Below, piece by piece: positions 43,505 to 55,026 of a stretch of DNA of 64,000 nucleotides; within the stretch, counting starts at the first letter, position 1; the number at the start of each line of letters is the position of its first letter. Location: assembly GCA_963920635.1 (NCBI GenBank), contig OY987299.1, positions 22,274,901 through 22,338,900 of the forward strand, written 5' to 3'. The DNA comes from Pseudeuparius sepicola. Lineage: Eukaryota > Arthropoda > Insecta > Coleoptera > Anthribidae. The notes under the pieces are model-generated. The model worked only from the letters and a program-made list of their open reading frames with translations. It was not told the origin of the DNA and did no database searches. The position numbers were made by a program, and so were the translations under genes.

Positions 43505-45127
43505 GTAAGATTGTGAGTGTAAATGCAAATACAAGAAAAAGTGATAATGGGCATAAGCACTCAAAGTTAGAAAACAAAACAAAAAAACTAGTAACCGCAT
43601 ACACGTGTTTCATGCTATTTGGCAATCATCAGTACGGTGTAACATCAACCAAATCAAAAAGATATGAATGATTTGGGAAGCAACAAATGAAGTCCAGGCA
43701 TCAGGAGCCAACAGCACATTTGCAGCTTCAGTCAGCACATCCCCAATTCGGGGCTTGTACTAACATCACCACGGAGGCTGCTAAAGCGACCTGCGTGAAA
43801 ATCTTCAAAGCCCAAGATACAAACACAACAAAGATGTAAGATTCTCTTACATTTTTTTTTGAAGATTTCCACGCGTTAGCAGCCTCCGTGGCGATATTAG
43901 TATACAAGCCCCGAATTGGGGGTGTGCTGACTGAAGCTGCAAATGTGCTGTTGGCTCCTCCCTGGAGTTCATTAGATATATTTTCTTTGTTTATATAGTT
44001 GCTTAAAAAAAAACAAAAAAATATTATCAAAATATTTGCTAACAAAAAATTATGACACATTTCAGAAAAGCGAGGAATGAAACACTGTATCTGCTAAATT
44101 AATCAAGGTATCGAAATGCCTTTTCGGGCATAAAACTTTTTTCAAAAATCGAGCTGTAGACACCGGGGCCACAAGAAAATTACTTTATAACCGTCATGAG
44201 ACAATATTATAGGGGTTATTGGAAAGGATAATTGCAGCAATGAAGCAGTTTTATATTTCTAATGATTCGTTTTATAATGCTGATATAACGAATTATAAGG
44301 GCAATATGATTAATTTATTAGGGCTATACACTAAGTTAGTAAGCGATTTAAAGCATTATTATACCTATTATGAAATACTAAGTAGCCCTGTGCAACTCTT
44401 GCTGTATTGCTACTATAAATTGTCTTAGCAATCCTTGTCATGTGAAGGTAATGAGCACGAATTGCTGTCCCAAATCGTATAAAATGGTTTTATAATGGAT
44501 TTAATTTTTTTTTTATAAAGAATAAAGCGCATTTCGCTCAGTGTACTGATGATTGCCAAATAGCATGAAACACGTATATGCGGTTACTAGTTTTTTTTTG
44601 TTTTCTTACTTTGAGTGCTTATGCCCATTATCACTTTTTCTTGTATTTACATTTACACTCACAATCTTACATCTTTGTTGTCATTGTATCTTGGGTTTTG
44701 AAGATTTCCACGCAGGTCGCTTTAGCTTCAGTCAGCACACTCCCAATTCGGGGCTTGTATACTAATATCGCCACGGAGGCTGCTAACGCGTGGAAATCTT
44801 CAAAAAAAAATGTAAGAGAATCTTACATCTTTGTTGTCTTTGTATATCTTGGGCTTTGAGGATTTTCACGCAGGTCGCTTTAGCAGCCTCCGTGGTGATG
44901 TTAGTACAAGCCCCGAATTGGGGATGTGCTGACTGAAGCTGCAAATGAGCTGTTGGCTCCTGCCTGGACTTCATTTGTTGCTTCCCAAATCATTCCTTTT
45001 TTTATTTGGTTGATGTTACACCGTACTGATGATTGCCAAGTAGCATGAAACACGTGTATGCGGTTACTAGTTTTTTTTGTTTTCTAACTTTGAGTGCTTA
45101 TGCCCATTATCACTTTTTCTTGTATTA
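43505..45127. mobile_element. Multi-arm foldback complex
   Basis: Two modules alternate in orientation. Module X (AAAAAGTGATAATGGGCATA ... CGTGTTTCATGCTATTTGGC) is at 43535-43630, and in reverse at 44555-44640 and 45025-45125. Module Y (GCAGCCTCCGTGG with CCCCGAATTGGGG and GCTGACTGAAGCTGCAAATG) occurs four times between 43690 and 44950. This arrangement implies repeated recombination between inverted arms. Open frames here are artefacts of the repeats. Confidence 0.75.
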
Positions 45128-45658
45128 TTTTAAAGTCGAAATTACAGTGTTATTCTTTTAGTGTAATATTTCCATGTTGCTGTTTGTGTCTACTCAAACT
45201 TTAAACTATTTGATAATGTTATTCATATTGTAACGAAGTTACCAGTTTCAAGTTTTCATTTTTATTTTCACACCCACTTGATTCTTTCGCCGCGCTATTT
45301 TTAGCGGCCGGCCGTCCACCGAAAATAAAAGGGAAAATCGGACGCACACAAATCAACGCTGTAATATGTATCTAATATTTATGCATAAGTTTTCTTATCA
45401 AGGGCAACCATAATAAGTATACATTGTTTCAGTTTCCTATTAAAAAACACACTCCGCCCATGAGTTTCCATCATTTTTCTTTAATTTGACATAATATCAT
45501 AACCTAAATAAAGACATTACAGTTTCTATAGAAATCTAAAATTTTTGTGGAGGCGAAAGAGAGATCTAGCTATCTCTATAATGCCCAAAATCAGCGAATA
45601 ATCACACTAATAGCTCTATTGTCCCAACTCTCCCTATCCAGGAACCCTACTACTAAAT
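45128..45658. other. AT-rich spacer
   Basis: GCGGCCGGCCGTCCACCG at 45304-45321 is an isolated GC patch. No gene or repeat seen. Confidence 0.35.
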
Positions 45659-45868
45659 ATGTCACGAAAGTTAGCACCTCCAGTTTTAAACCTAATGCTA
45701 CGCCGCAGCGAATGTTCCCAGTTAGCAAAAAATACATTAGATATTATGAATTTTTCGTTAGAAGAATTTACTGATTTTTTGGGAAACTTCAATAAGTATG
45801 AATTTTCCAATATGCATAAATATCGTAGCATAGAGAAAAATATTTTGAAAAAGTGTAATTATTTTTAA
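45659..45868 (+). CDS. Small ORF of unknown function (69 codons)
   Basis: ATG at 45659, stop at 45868. The peptide begins MSRKLAPPVLNLMLRRSECS and contains FSLEEFTDFLGNFNKYEF, a balanced, helix-forming composition unlike the low-complexity frames elsewhere here. No domain recognised, no homologue in the window. It may be a decayed exon or chance. Confidence 0.2.
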   Translation: MSRKLAPPVLNLMLRRSECSQLAKNTLDIMNFSLEEFTDFLGNFNKYEFSNMHKYRSIEKNILKKCNYF

Positions 45869-46004
45869 CTCCATAGAACACGCTGAATGAATATTGACAT
45901 CATTTATTTTATTCCCTGTGTGTGTTCCAGCTAAAACGGTCCATCCCTTAGAATTCAGTCAATTCAGTGTTGGCAGGAGTTGTTTTGGAAACTTGTAATA
46001 ATAA

Positions 46005-46255
46005 TACTTCTCACCCTCACAATACTCCAAACTATAGGAGTACCCGAGAAGAAACTGAATGCTTGTTATATGCTTGTGCGGGAGAGGGGGAGGGGGGAAA
46101 TTACTATTATTTTGTATTCGTTGGCATTTGCAGCTAGAGCCGACTTTTCCCGATAGAACTGGGATAGCATTCGCTCAAGTACTACGGAAAACCCTAGAAC
46201 ACCCTAATAGTAATCCCAGTGAGTGTAGGACAATTATGGTAAATCACACTGATAA
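46005..46255. repeat. Interspersed repeat, copy 1 (CCTCACAATACTCC family)
   Basis: ACCCTCACAATACTCCAAAC then TATAGGAGTACCC, and at the right AGTGAGTGTAGGACAATTA, also occur at 51710-51908; a fragment with CCCTCACAATACTCCAA is at 18282. Shared words GCTTGTGCGGG, TACTACGG and TAGTAATCC keep order. Ends not defined. Confidence 0.6.
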
Positions 46256-47055
46256 AACTAATACCGTGGATCCACAATTCGTCCAGCGCTCTTGACCATC
46301 AGCGGTATTTTTCTATAAATCTGCCTCGACCTCTATCGAAGGCACAAAAACAAGCAGTCTAAATAGTTCGGCGACACTGCGAACATCGCCATAATATAGG
46401 GATACATTTTGAAACTACAGCACACTTTGAACTATATGAACTACAAAAATGTTCCCTATTTTGGCTGGCAGACACCGCACCGACAGACACTGAAACTGAT
46501 GGTCGGTTAGTCGGGTTGGTTACACTCAAAAGCGAACATAAAGGAAACCGTGGTTAATTATGAAATTGCAAGGGACGCGCCATGCATTTATAAAGTCAAA
46601 TACTATGTTATTATGATAAAGCGAACACATCCGTTCTAACGAGCGGTAAAAATGAACAAAGCGCTGGTGCACATTGTTTGGGTTGCGATATTCTTCCGAG
46701 GCAGATGGTTATTTCTTATTGCCATAATATAGTACGGCTACGGCTTCGCAATATATATGCTGCAATATGTTTCTGAAAAGGGTGCTATGCGCAACCTTGG
46801 GCAAGCTTTACAATAGGTCAAAGGCGAGTTGTACTATTGCCGTTTTTAATATCAACGCATTTTTACCCAACTGCAAAATCACTCTTTACAAAAATTCGCT
46901 CTTTATTTTCTTACTTACTCGACACATCCATCCTTCCCTCGGGCCTTAAAGAACTTCCTCAGCTAAACAATGAAGGTATAGTTTATGGTATACCTACACT
47001 AAAAGTCATCTAGATTTAGAACTTAAAATAATAGCATCATGCTATACTAAGTATA
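46256..47055. other. Non-repetitive DNA
   Basis: Mixed composition, GC-richer at 46300-46360 and 46560-46700 (GGGACGCGCCATGCATTTATAA). No repeat partner, no domain-bearing frame. Candidate ancestral intergenic DNA. Confidence 0.35.
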
Positions 47056-47200
47056 CAGGATGACATGGGAAGTGGGTGCACCCCAATTTTTTGCCACAAT
47101 TTCTGAAAAAAAAAAAAGGAAATTTTAAGAAGTTCACTATATAGTCTTTTCAGTTCAATCACACCTTCGAAACTAGTTCCGGTCTAACCGGAAGTGACAT
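47056..47200. repeat. CAGGATGAC-type foldback fragment
   Basis: TATA then CAGGATGACATGGGAAGTGG has the form of a CAGGGTG end. It contains the small palindrome TTCCGGTCTAACCGGAA, also seen in the element at 10041. It was interrupted by the insertion at 47203 and probably continues at 48969 without a clear right end. Confidence 0.4.
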
Positions 47201-47202
47201 TA

Positions 47203-48966
47203 CCCAAGTAACATTTTAAATTCCAATTAGCCTCTAGTATGTTTTATAAGAGTTTTATGGCTACTTAGAAAAGCCAAAGAGCTTTAAAAAGGCTCTGATA
47301 AATGCAAACTTTACTTGAGGCAAAATGGTTTTATGATAAAGTTTTATAGCAGCCCTCAAGAACTATATTCAAGAGCTTTTTTATCTTGAAGTGCTCATGC
47401 CCTTATAGATGCTTTATCTTTGCCTGACAATAAGAGCTTTATAAAGCCACTTGATCTTAAGACGGTGTTAAATGAAAGACAGTTTTATTAGGGCGGAAAT
47501 AAGCATTATTGCTTTAATGACTGGTTTTATAGCGTCCTTGTAGTCTTTTATAAAACATCACGTCAGGCTTTATGCTTGCTTTTAATGAGAAGCGGAAAGC
47601 ATCATTAAGTCAAATTGGAATATAAACTGTCCCTAATAAAACTATTGTGCTAGCAAGAAGGTAGATTAAAACCTTTTGATCTTGAAATAAATATGAACGC
47701 CATCTTGACCATAGACACACCACGGATGAGTGTCAGTAGCGTAGCGCATACATATGACGCGATCAGGTAGTGCGAGTGCATTTTAGTAATAATTATTATT
47801 ATGTCCACTTTTTTGGATAACTGGATGCTTAAGTTATTTTATCCAGGCAGGCACACGCATACCACTCAGGATCACATATGAAAATAATTTGAGGTTATAA
47901 ATTCGAATGCGGCCACTCAGAACACACGAGTCAAGGGCACTATAAAACTATTTATTATACACATTTATTATACAAAGCCAAAAGGTTCTGAAGATCTAAA
48001 ATAGGACTAAATACTCTTGAACAAATGAAAGTTGGCCTTTTGAATGACTTATGGAAGGCAATATTAAGAATAATTGGTTTTGAAGTGGATTTAGTTGCAC
48101 ACATAAGGTAATTTGGTTTTATAACATCATTTATCGCTGCCTAATAGACTTATTGTGAAAGCGGACATATTTTTTGTTTGATTATATGCGTGATGTGTCA
48201 TATTCCATGTCAACCTTTATATCACATAACCAAAAATTAATAATTTTTATTCGGCGACGGGGTAGGTATACAAAATGAATATCGGTGGAAGGAAATTAAC
48301 TAAGTCGCCGTAAATGGGAAAGCGTAGAAAAATTTAAAATAATTTTTTTTATTATATATATAGATTGTATAAATCTAATGTATTTCTGGGGCGCTTTAAT
48401 TTCCAGTGCGTATTTTGTGCAAATGCATCAGAAAACTTTTCTTCGTTTGCGTATTTGGGTTACGGATCACGCGTATTTCGCGCTTATTAGAACCACAAGT
48501 TGGAACGCCATTCCCAATAATACACGCTTTTAAATATGTAATGCCTGAAGACACGCAGAAATATGCATAGAAGGCAAATAAATCTTCTTTGTGGAAAGCT
48601 TAATGCAAATTACCTAGCTCCCAGGGTTTCTCAAATCCACTATAAAACCAAAAGGAATTACACTTCCAATTCAAGACCATTTAGCCTTACTACTCAGTTT
48701 AATGAAGGTTTTATAGCAGCTTTATGAACGGTTTTATAGATACCTTGAAGGCTTGGCACCTAAGGTAGAGATAAGGCAAAAAGGTTTTATGGCAGTTTTA
48801 TCATTTTACCCTTAGAACCTTCATAAAGTTCTCCACTTTTGATTTAAGGCCGTTTTATCTTTGCCTTCAGAACGTTCTGAAGGCAAAATAGCTTTAAGGG
48901 ATACCCTTGAAAACTGGTTTTATAGCTACCTTGCAAGCCATAATAAAACTTGAAATGTTACTTGGG
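47203..48966. mobile_element. CCCAAGTAACATTT-ended element with TTTTATAGC arrays
   Basis: CCCAAGTAACATTT (47203) and AAATGTTACTTGGG (48966) are perfect 14-bp inverted repeats next to TA. Between 47210 and 47690, and again 48600-48960, words such as GGTTTTATAGC, CTTATAAA and AAGGCAAA recur more than fifteen times in both orientations. The middle (47690-48600) is free of them. No transposase. A family-level name is not assigned. Confidence 0.8.
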
Positions 48967-48968
48967 TA

Positions 48969-50050
48969 ATTTCATTTCTTATTTTAAATGGAACATAGCT
49001 ATTTTGACATATGTGTACATTTAATAATGATCCATAGAGCAGCTGCATATATATTTCGGGTCAAAATATGACGATTGATATGGTGTTTGTTTAAGAGATA
49101 CAGGGCGTTGCAGTTGAAGCCCATTTTTTCAAATTGAATTATGGCTACACCTCTCAAAATAATCCAGCTGCACTGCTGTGTTTTTGGGGATGAACAATAA
49201 GCTGAATGTCAATTTCTACGTATCTCACAGAGGGCGTCACTTTCGCTGTTTTTTGATCGTGCTTTTACTCGTAACTTTTTTGAGGTTATCTTTTTGTTCC
49301 ATCTGGTCCACCAGTCCATCATTTTAGTGCATCTGTTCATTCTGTAACAAAAATGTACTATTTTTTAACGATAAAATCAACCTTTGCGTTAAAATTGGCA
49401 AAATATGTCCCAAAACACCTGTTGACTCCAACAATTCCATATGAGTTAAGGTGGTTGGTCTGCCACAAGTGCCACTACAGGAAAAGAACAGAACATGTCT
49501 TATCTGAGACAGTAACTTTGTTGAGAATGGTCCAATGAAATATTTGTTGGTTTGCATTTTGTAACAAAAATTTTTTTTCCATAATTCCAGCACTCCTGAC
49601 CTGACCAGCATGAATTTCATAAAAATTTAGCATTTTGAGATGGCCCAGAGAAAAATACCCTGTACATTTTCGTATTGAATCTTTGCACAACAAAACTTTG
49701 AGTGGTCCTGTTGACCATTCAATTGTTTTTAGGGGATTTCATCCCACACTTGACTCGCCAGATGCTTTTAAATTTCCTATTTTGCTCAAATTTGACACCC
49801 TTCAGAATGCTTGCCATGTATATTTTTTGATCAAATTTGGTATATGAGAGTCTTGGGGTGTTCTGATTAACGCTATTGTATCAGATTTTAAATAAAAAAT
49901 TGCTACTTGGTTTTCGTAAAAATCGGGGGTATAAAAAATCGTAGCCGTATATGCATTTTGAGAAAAGTAATAGCATCAATAGATGTGTTCTTGAAGGCCT
50001 TTCGAACAATAAAAGGTTTTTGAAGATATCTCACAAAATATTTTTTTATC
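48969..50050. repeat. Composite of foldback fragments
   Basis: 49085-49340 is a diverged copy of the left arm of the 11202-13243 foldback (GATACAGGGCGTTG, CGTATCTCACAGAGGGCG). 49460-49900 matches the arm at 57540-57840 (TGTACATTTT, GTATTGAATCTTTGCACA, CTGATTAACGCT). Junctions suggest insertion and deletion among related elements. No coding capacity. Confidence 0.6.
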
Positions 50051-50965
50051 GATTTGTATATTACATAATTTCATATCCACTCTTAAGTAGGGTCTGAAAT
50101 CAACCAATCGCAATTAAGCTTTCGCCGTCACTTGTTGACGTGTTTGCAAAATCAACCAATCACGGTTAGATAATTAAGCTTTCCCCGGCGCGTATTGACA
50201 TGTTGGACCAAGCCAAAGTCTAAGACTTTGGGACCAAGCAACCCTTGAATTTAATTTATCACAAAACATCAGTGTGTTCTGTCAAATTATATTTTTACCG
50301 ATAATCAAAATATTCATTTAGCAGCTATGGCATGCAAACAAATACATTATACAACTCGGGTGGAATGTCCATATCGTCTTCAAACGATTGAGCACTCCGC
50401 CTATGGAACATTTTGTTGTACAAACAACCATGAGAAAATTGTGAACCTAACCTTGTGTGTAACTTTTATTGTTTACAAAATAAAGGAATAAAATAATAGA
50501 AAATGAAAACGGTAACAAAACTTTGTATTTTTTAAGTTCCTTGTTCTAGTAGGGAAATTGCGCTTTTGATGTTAAATTTTTAATTTGCTTCAAAGTTATT
50601 TTATTGTAGCACCTAGAAACCTAAAAACTAAATAATTACAGAACTGCCAACAAATTTTTTAATTAGTTAAACAATGAAAGCCGAAAAACAAGGCGAATTC
50701 GTTTAGTGGGTTTTTACACTTCTCAAAAATCCGTGACAAAATCTACAAACATCCTGTGACTTTTTCTACCACGGTTAAATTGCACGTATTGAAAGATACT
50801 TGGAAGCACATGTAAATAATTAAAATAGTGGAGAACCTGCCATTCATAATTATTTAAGCCTGACTAAATTTAAATTTGCTCAATAGATAAGTACTTAGAA
50901 TTAAGGATTAGGTGTATTTTCCAATGTCATTGAGCTATTTCAGCAATTAGAAAACGGTGTATGTA
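50051..50965. other. Non-coding DNA with a short imperfect tandem pair
   Basis: CAACCAATCGCAATTAAGCT (50103) and CAACCAATCACGGTTAGAT (50154) begin two units of ~50 bases that also share GACGTGTT/GACATGTT; each has a CCAAT box. The rest (50210-50960) shows no structure. Confidence 0.4.
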
Positions 50966-51441
50966 CAGGGTGTTCCCGTATATTTTGACCCACCACTAGA
51001 GCCTATATTTTTCGAGTTAGAAAAAAAATACTTAAATGAAAGTTGTAGGGTTTTCCTGAACCGCTAGGATCTGTTACTAGATAAAACAAATGAGCGTCGC
51101 TAATTTATGAAAAAATATAAACTTACTTTTTTTAATGGAACACCCTGTATATTTGTGGATTTTTGAATTGCACGCATTTTTCCGATTCCAACAATATAAA
51201 TATGTTATATGTTTGCTCTAAGCATTCGCATGATATTCCAAATTGCAGATAAATACGATCTTTATTATTTAATCAAAGTTGCCATGGAAAAACATTTCAA
51301 CTTAGGCAAGGGCATTCCTGTCCATCCATTATTTTTGGGACAATACACCTTGGTACCCCGCCACTTTCATTTTAGTAATTTTTTTTCTAACTCGAAAAAT
51401 AGAGGCTCTAGGGGTGGGTCAAAATATACGGGAACACCCTG
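50966..51441. mobile_element. CAGGGTGTTCCCG-ended foldback (476 bp)
   Basis: CAGGGTGTTCCCGTATATTT at 50966 and its complement ending at 51441 sit inside TA. The arms are ~75 bases (GACCCACCACTAGAGCC against GGCTCTAGGGGTGGGTC). AACACCCTGTATAT also occurs inside at 51140. Non-coding. Confidence 0.88.
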
Positions 51442-51936
51442 TACAAATAAAATGAAGAATATTGTGAAAATTTCAAAATTAGGAAGAAGTGGGGAAGTAC
51501 CTAAGTAAAGTATATACTTCATTTCATAAAAATAAAAATGTAAAAAAAAATAAAATAGATACACCTTTGAGTATGTAGAAAGGAAGTTAAGTAAATGAAC
51601 TCAAGTTTGGTATGAATAAAAAATAGTCCTTACGTCCCTACTACCTTGATGAAGTTATGTACTTCTAAAAATTGGAGTGTGCTAGTGTTCTGCAACATGC
51701 AACCCGAAATTCTCAACCTCACAATTCTCCAAACTATAGGAGTACCCAAATCAATCACATTATGCTTGTGCGGGGACGGGGTGTCAATTATTAATATTTA
51801 GGCTTCACTGCCATTTGTGGCTAGGGCCAAGTTTTCATTATAGAACTCAGGTACTACGGTAAAGTCTAGAAAATCCTATAGTAATCCTAGTGAGTGTAGG
51901 ACAATTAGTACACTGAAAAAAATTCAGCATTAAATA
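51442..51936. repeat. Spacer plus interspersed repeat, copy 2 (51710-51908)
   Basis: The copy of the CCTCACAATACTCC family lacks several internal bases relative to 46005-46255. The rest is AT-rich and unstructured. Confidence 0.5.
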
Positions 51937-53183
51937 CAGGATGATTCAGGTCCGGTGCATGGGGATCTCGGAAACCGTAACAGATACGAAGTCGGTCAAA
52001 TAGTGGAAAACTTGGGCCTTTGAGCGCCCAACAATATGCCGTTGAGAAAGTTAAAATATTTTCATGGGTTGCTGAGATATTTAAGAAAAACCGAATTTTT
52101 GCAAATTAGATTTTATTTTTTTTGCAGCATTTGAGATAATATTGAAAAATAAATTATACTTTTTCATTGCTACTTTTTCTGTGCTACGTCATGGTATTTT
52201 TAGATTTTCGGGGCGACGTTTTGTTTTTGAGATAGAGGGTTCATCATAATTTTTTTAAATACAGACCTGGCTTTTTTATTCCATATTTCGAAATAAATCG
52301 TTGTCCTGAGTACAACGATGTATGACATATACATATTTTTTCCCGTTTTGGACCTCTAAAATGCACATTTACTACAAAAAAATTAATACGGTCCTGGACT
52401 AAGCATTTTTCTCTTTTTTTTTTCTTCAAAGCTATTCCAATTATAACAGGTGATCATTATTTTTATACCTACTGAATTAATTATAGGTACTCCATGTTTG
52501 TCATATTTTGAAATTCTTTTTTATACTTACGGTAAATAATGACAACAATAAAATTATTAACAATAGTGGGATACATTTTACCTAAAATATAAAAAATAAT
52601 TTCAAATATGACAAACATGGAGTTTAATTAATTCAGTAGGTATAAAAATAATGATCACCTGATATAATTGGAATAGCTTTGAAGAAAAAAAAAAGAGAAA
52701 AATGAATAGTCCAGGACTGTATTAATTTTTTGTGGTAAATGTGCATTTTAGCGGCCAAAACGAGAAAAAATATGTATGTGTCATACATCGTTGTACTCAG
52801 GACAACTATTTATTTCGAAATATGGATTAAAAAATCTAGGTCCGTATTTAAAAAAATTAAGATGAGCCCTCTATCTCAAAAACGAAACGTCGCCTCTAAA
52901 ATCTAAAAATACCATGACGTAGCTCAGAAAAAATTGCAACGGAAAAGTATAATTTGTTTTTCAATATTATCGCAAATAATGGCGCCAGAAAAAAAAATCT
53001 AATTTCCAAAAATTCAGTTTTTCTTAAATATCTCAGCAACCCATGAAAATATTTTAACTTTCTCAACGGCATATTGTTAGGCGCCCAAAGGCGCAAGTTT
53101 GCCTCCATTTGACCGACTTTGTATTTGTTACGGTTTCCGAGATCCCCATGTTGAGCACTGAGCACCGGAACTGAATCACCCTG
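51937..53183. mobile_element. CAGGATGATTC-ended giant palindrome (1247 bp)
   Basis: CAGGATGATTCAGGTCCGGT at 51937 faces ACCGGAACTGAATCACCCTG at 53183, next to TA. Nearly the whole element is arm: GATCTCGGAAACCGTAAC pairs with GTTACGGTTTCCGAGATC and CTCCATGTTTGTCATA (52490) with its complement (52605). The loop is only ~90 bases. A transcript would form a long double-stranded RNA. No ORF of note. Confidence 0.9.
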
Positions 53184-53316
53184 TATAAATGTAATACTTT
53201 TGTTCTAAAGCTTTCCGAAGAAGGTTAGCTAAGCACTTTTATTATTAAAGTTGTTCATGTGTCCGTGTCCAGGGTAAGCTCATATATTTATTTCCAGGTA
53301 AGTCATTATTTACATA
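53184..53316. other. Short spacer
   Basis: Nothing recognised. Confidence 0.4.
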
Positions 53317-53767
53317 CAGGGTGTCTCATTTTGATATGGAACACCCCAGTTTCCGATCAGGTTTATTACTATTGTCCCCTGTGGACCTCTTTTTACCATT
53401 TTCACTTGTTTCCATAGCCACCTTAATAGCTGAACTCAAATTGAAATTTGGATTTTTTGCAATTGCGATGCAGTGTAAAATATATAATTTGTGGGAATAA
53501 TTTCTTGATATTTGGAATCTGGGGGGTTTTCAGGGGCGCTGATTAACGCCACGTTATCAGATTTCCGATAAAAAAATCGCTAATACCTTAACTCGAAATT
53601 TTGGATCAAAAAATTTTTTTAATCCGGCCCTGGAATAATCGTATGGTCATTGAAAAGTGTTTGATAAGTGCGTCTAGGAGGGGCCTGTATACAAAAAAAA
53701 ATTCGTTAAAATCCATAAGCCAGTTCAAATTTTACAGGAGTGTTCCAGATCAAAATGAGACACCCTG
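53317..53767. mobile_element. CAGGGTGTCTCATT-ended foldback (451 bp)
   Basis: CAGGGTGTCTCATTTTGATA at 53317 and TCAAAATGAGACACCCTG ending at 53767, next to TA. The interior shares CTGATTAACGC with the larger elements at 49864 and 56970, so part of it derives from the same lineage. Non-coding. Confidence 0.82.
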
Positions 53768-53790
53768 TATATATGAAGATAAAATTACTG

Positions 53791-54117
53791 TGGTGAAAAT
53801 TCACGATCACCTAATATTTATTTCGCCTAACTTAGCAACAAAAGCTACCATTTTATTATTTTAGGTTTTTGCATTCAAAATTGAAATTGCGTATAAAATT
53901 TTTTTTTGTTCAATAATAATCTGTTTCTAGTATGTTGTGACGTGATAATCTCTTAGAAACAGATGTGCTTTCTCAAAATAGATAAAAAATTATTTTTAAC
54001 GCCATAGGTTTTCAATTTTTGAATGCGAAAAACCTAATACAAAATAATAAAATTGCAGCTTTAGTTGCTAAATTAGACGAGACAAATTATATTAGGTGAT
54101 CGTGAATTTTGCGCCAT
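53791..54117. repeat. Palindrome without CAGGGTG ends
   Basis: AAAATTCACGATCACCTAAT at 53796 faces ATTAGGTGATCGTGAATTTT at 54091; the arms extend inward with GTTTTTGCATTCAAAATTGA. The centre has CTGTTTCTAG...CTTAGAAACAG. It directly follows the previous element. Confidence 0.75.
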
Positions 54118-55026
54118 TAAAAAGAATAAATATTTAAAAAAAGATAAATACTTAACCTACTCAAATACTTTACCTCCTGTATTTTTTAAAATAGTTCTGA
54201 AACAATAGCGTCCAGTTTATGAGATAGGTATAACTCTAAATATTTTAAAATAATTCTGAAATTTTCATGAAAACATTATTGAGGAAAGTAAATCATATGG
54301 GGATATAGGTATAGTTCTGAGCTAAATATTTTTAATAGGCTTAGTAGGTATCGCTCGTTTGGCACCATCAAAACGACACTCTTTACGTCTCTTTTGACAG
54401 AAATAATAGCTCTCTGATCAGCCAGTCAGATGACAAACATGTGATTTTGTCTCGTTAAGGAAAATTTACATTAAACTCATGTTGTTTGATTGAGTCCCCA
54501 GAGCTGCAATAAATCAGAATTCGTATAGGCAGGTTTATGTTCTTCGCGATTATGTTTATCGTTACCGCTAAATGCGCCGATCGTTTCGCTTATTTATTAT
54601 TTAATATGTATAGAGAAAAACGTTCCACAATCAATAAATAACATTAGTAGGTATGGGGATCTGGAAACTACAACCACATTGAATATTAGTTAATAAGTTC
54701 AGTTGCGTTGTTCTATACATGGTAGGTAAGCAATTTTGAAGCGATTGAATCGTGTAGTTATCGTTTACGGAGGTTATCCATTTCCGATAATGACCACGCT
54801 ATTTGATAGGAAGTCTTGTAGGTATAGCCATAGAGGGATCTACTCTAAGTAGTAGGTTCTTCGGTTCTTCGATGGCATTGGTAAGGTATCTTAGTAGCTT
54901 ATCTATACCCAAGTTCAATAATTGAAACACTTGAGTCGCAAGTTATTTTATGAAGCTAATAGGAGCCTCGGTATAGCGTAGTAGAAAGAGAAGAATGAGA
55001 AAACGAGAGAGATATAGATTCTTTAT
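54118..55026. other. Non-repetitive AT-rich DNA
   Basis: 54480-54610 has a more even composition (GTTTATCGTTACCGCTAAAT, GCGCCGATCG). No gene, no paired ends. Confidence 0.35.

Noticed and set aside
43728..44859. ORFs of 90-110 codons in the foldback complex
   Set aside because: The same peptide segments appear in several frames because the DNA module is repeated in both orientations.
47203..48966. CRISPR-like array from the recurring TTTTATAGC words
   Set aside because: Words are short, irregularly spaced and in both orientations; they are subterminal transposon motifs.
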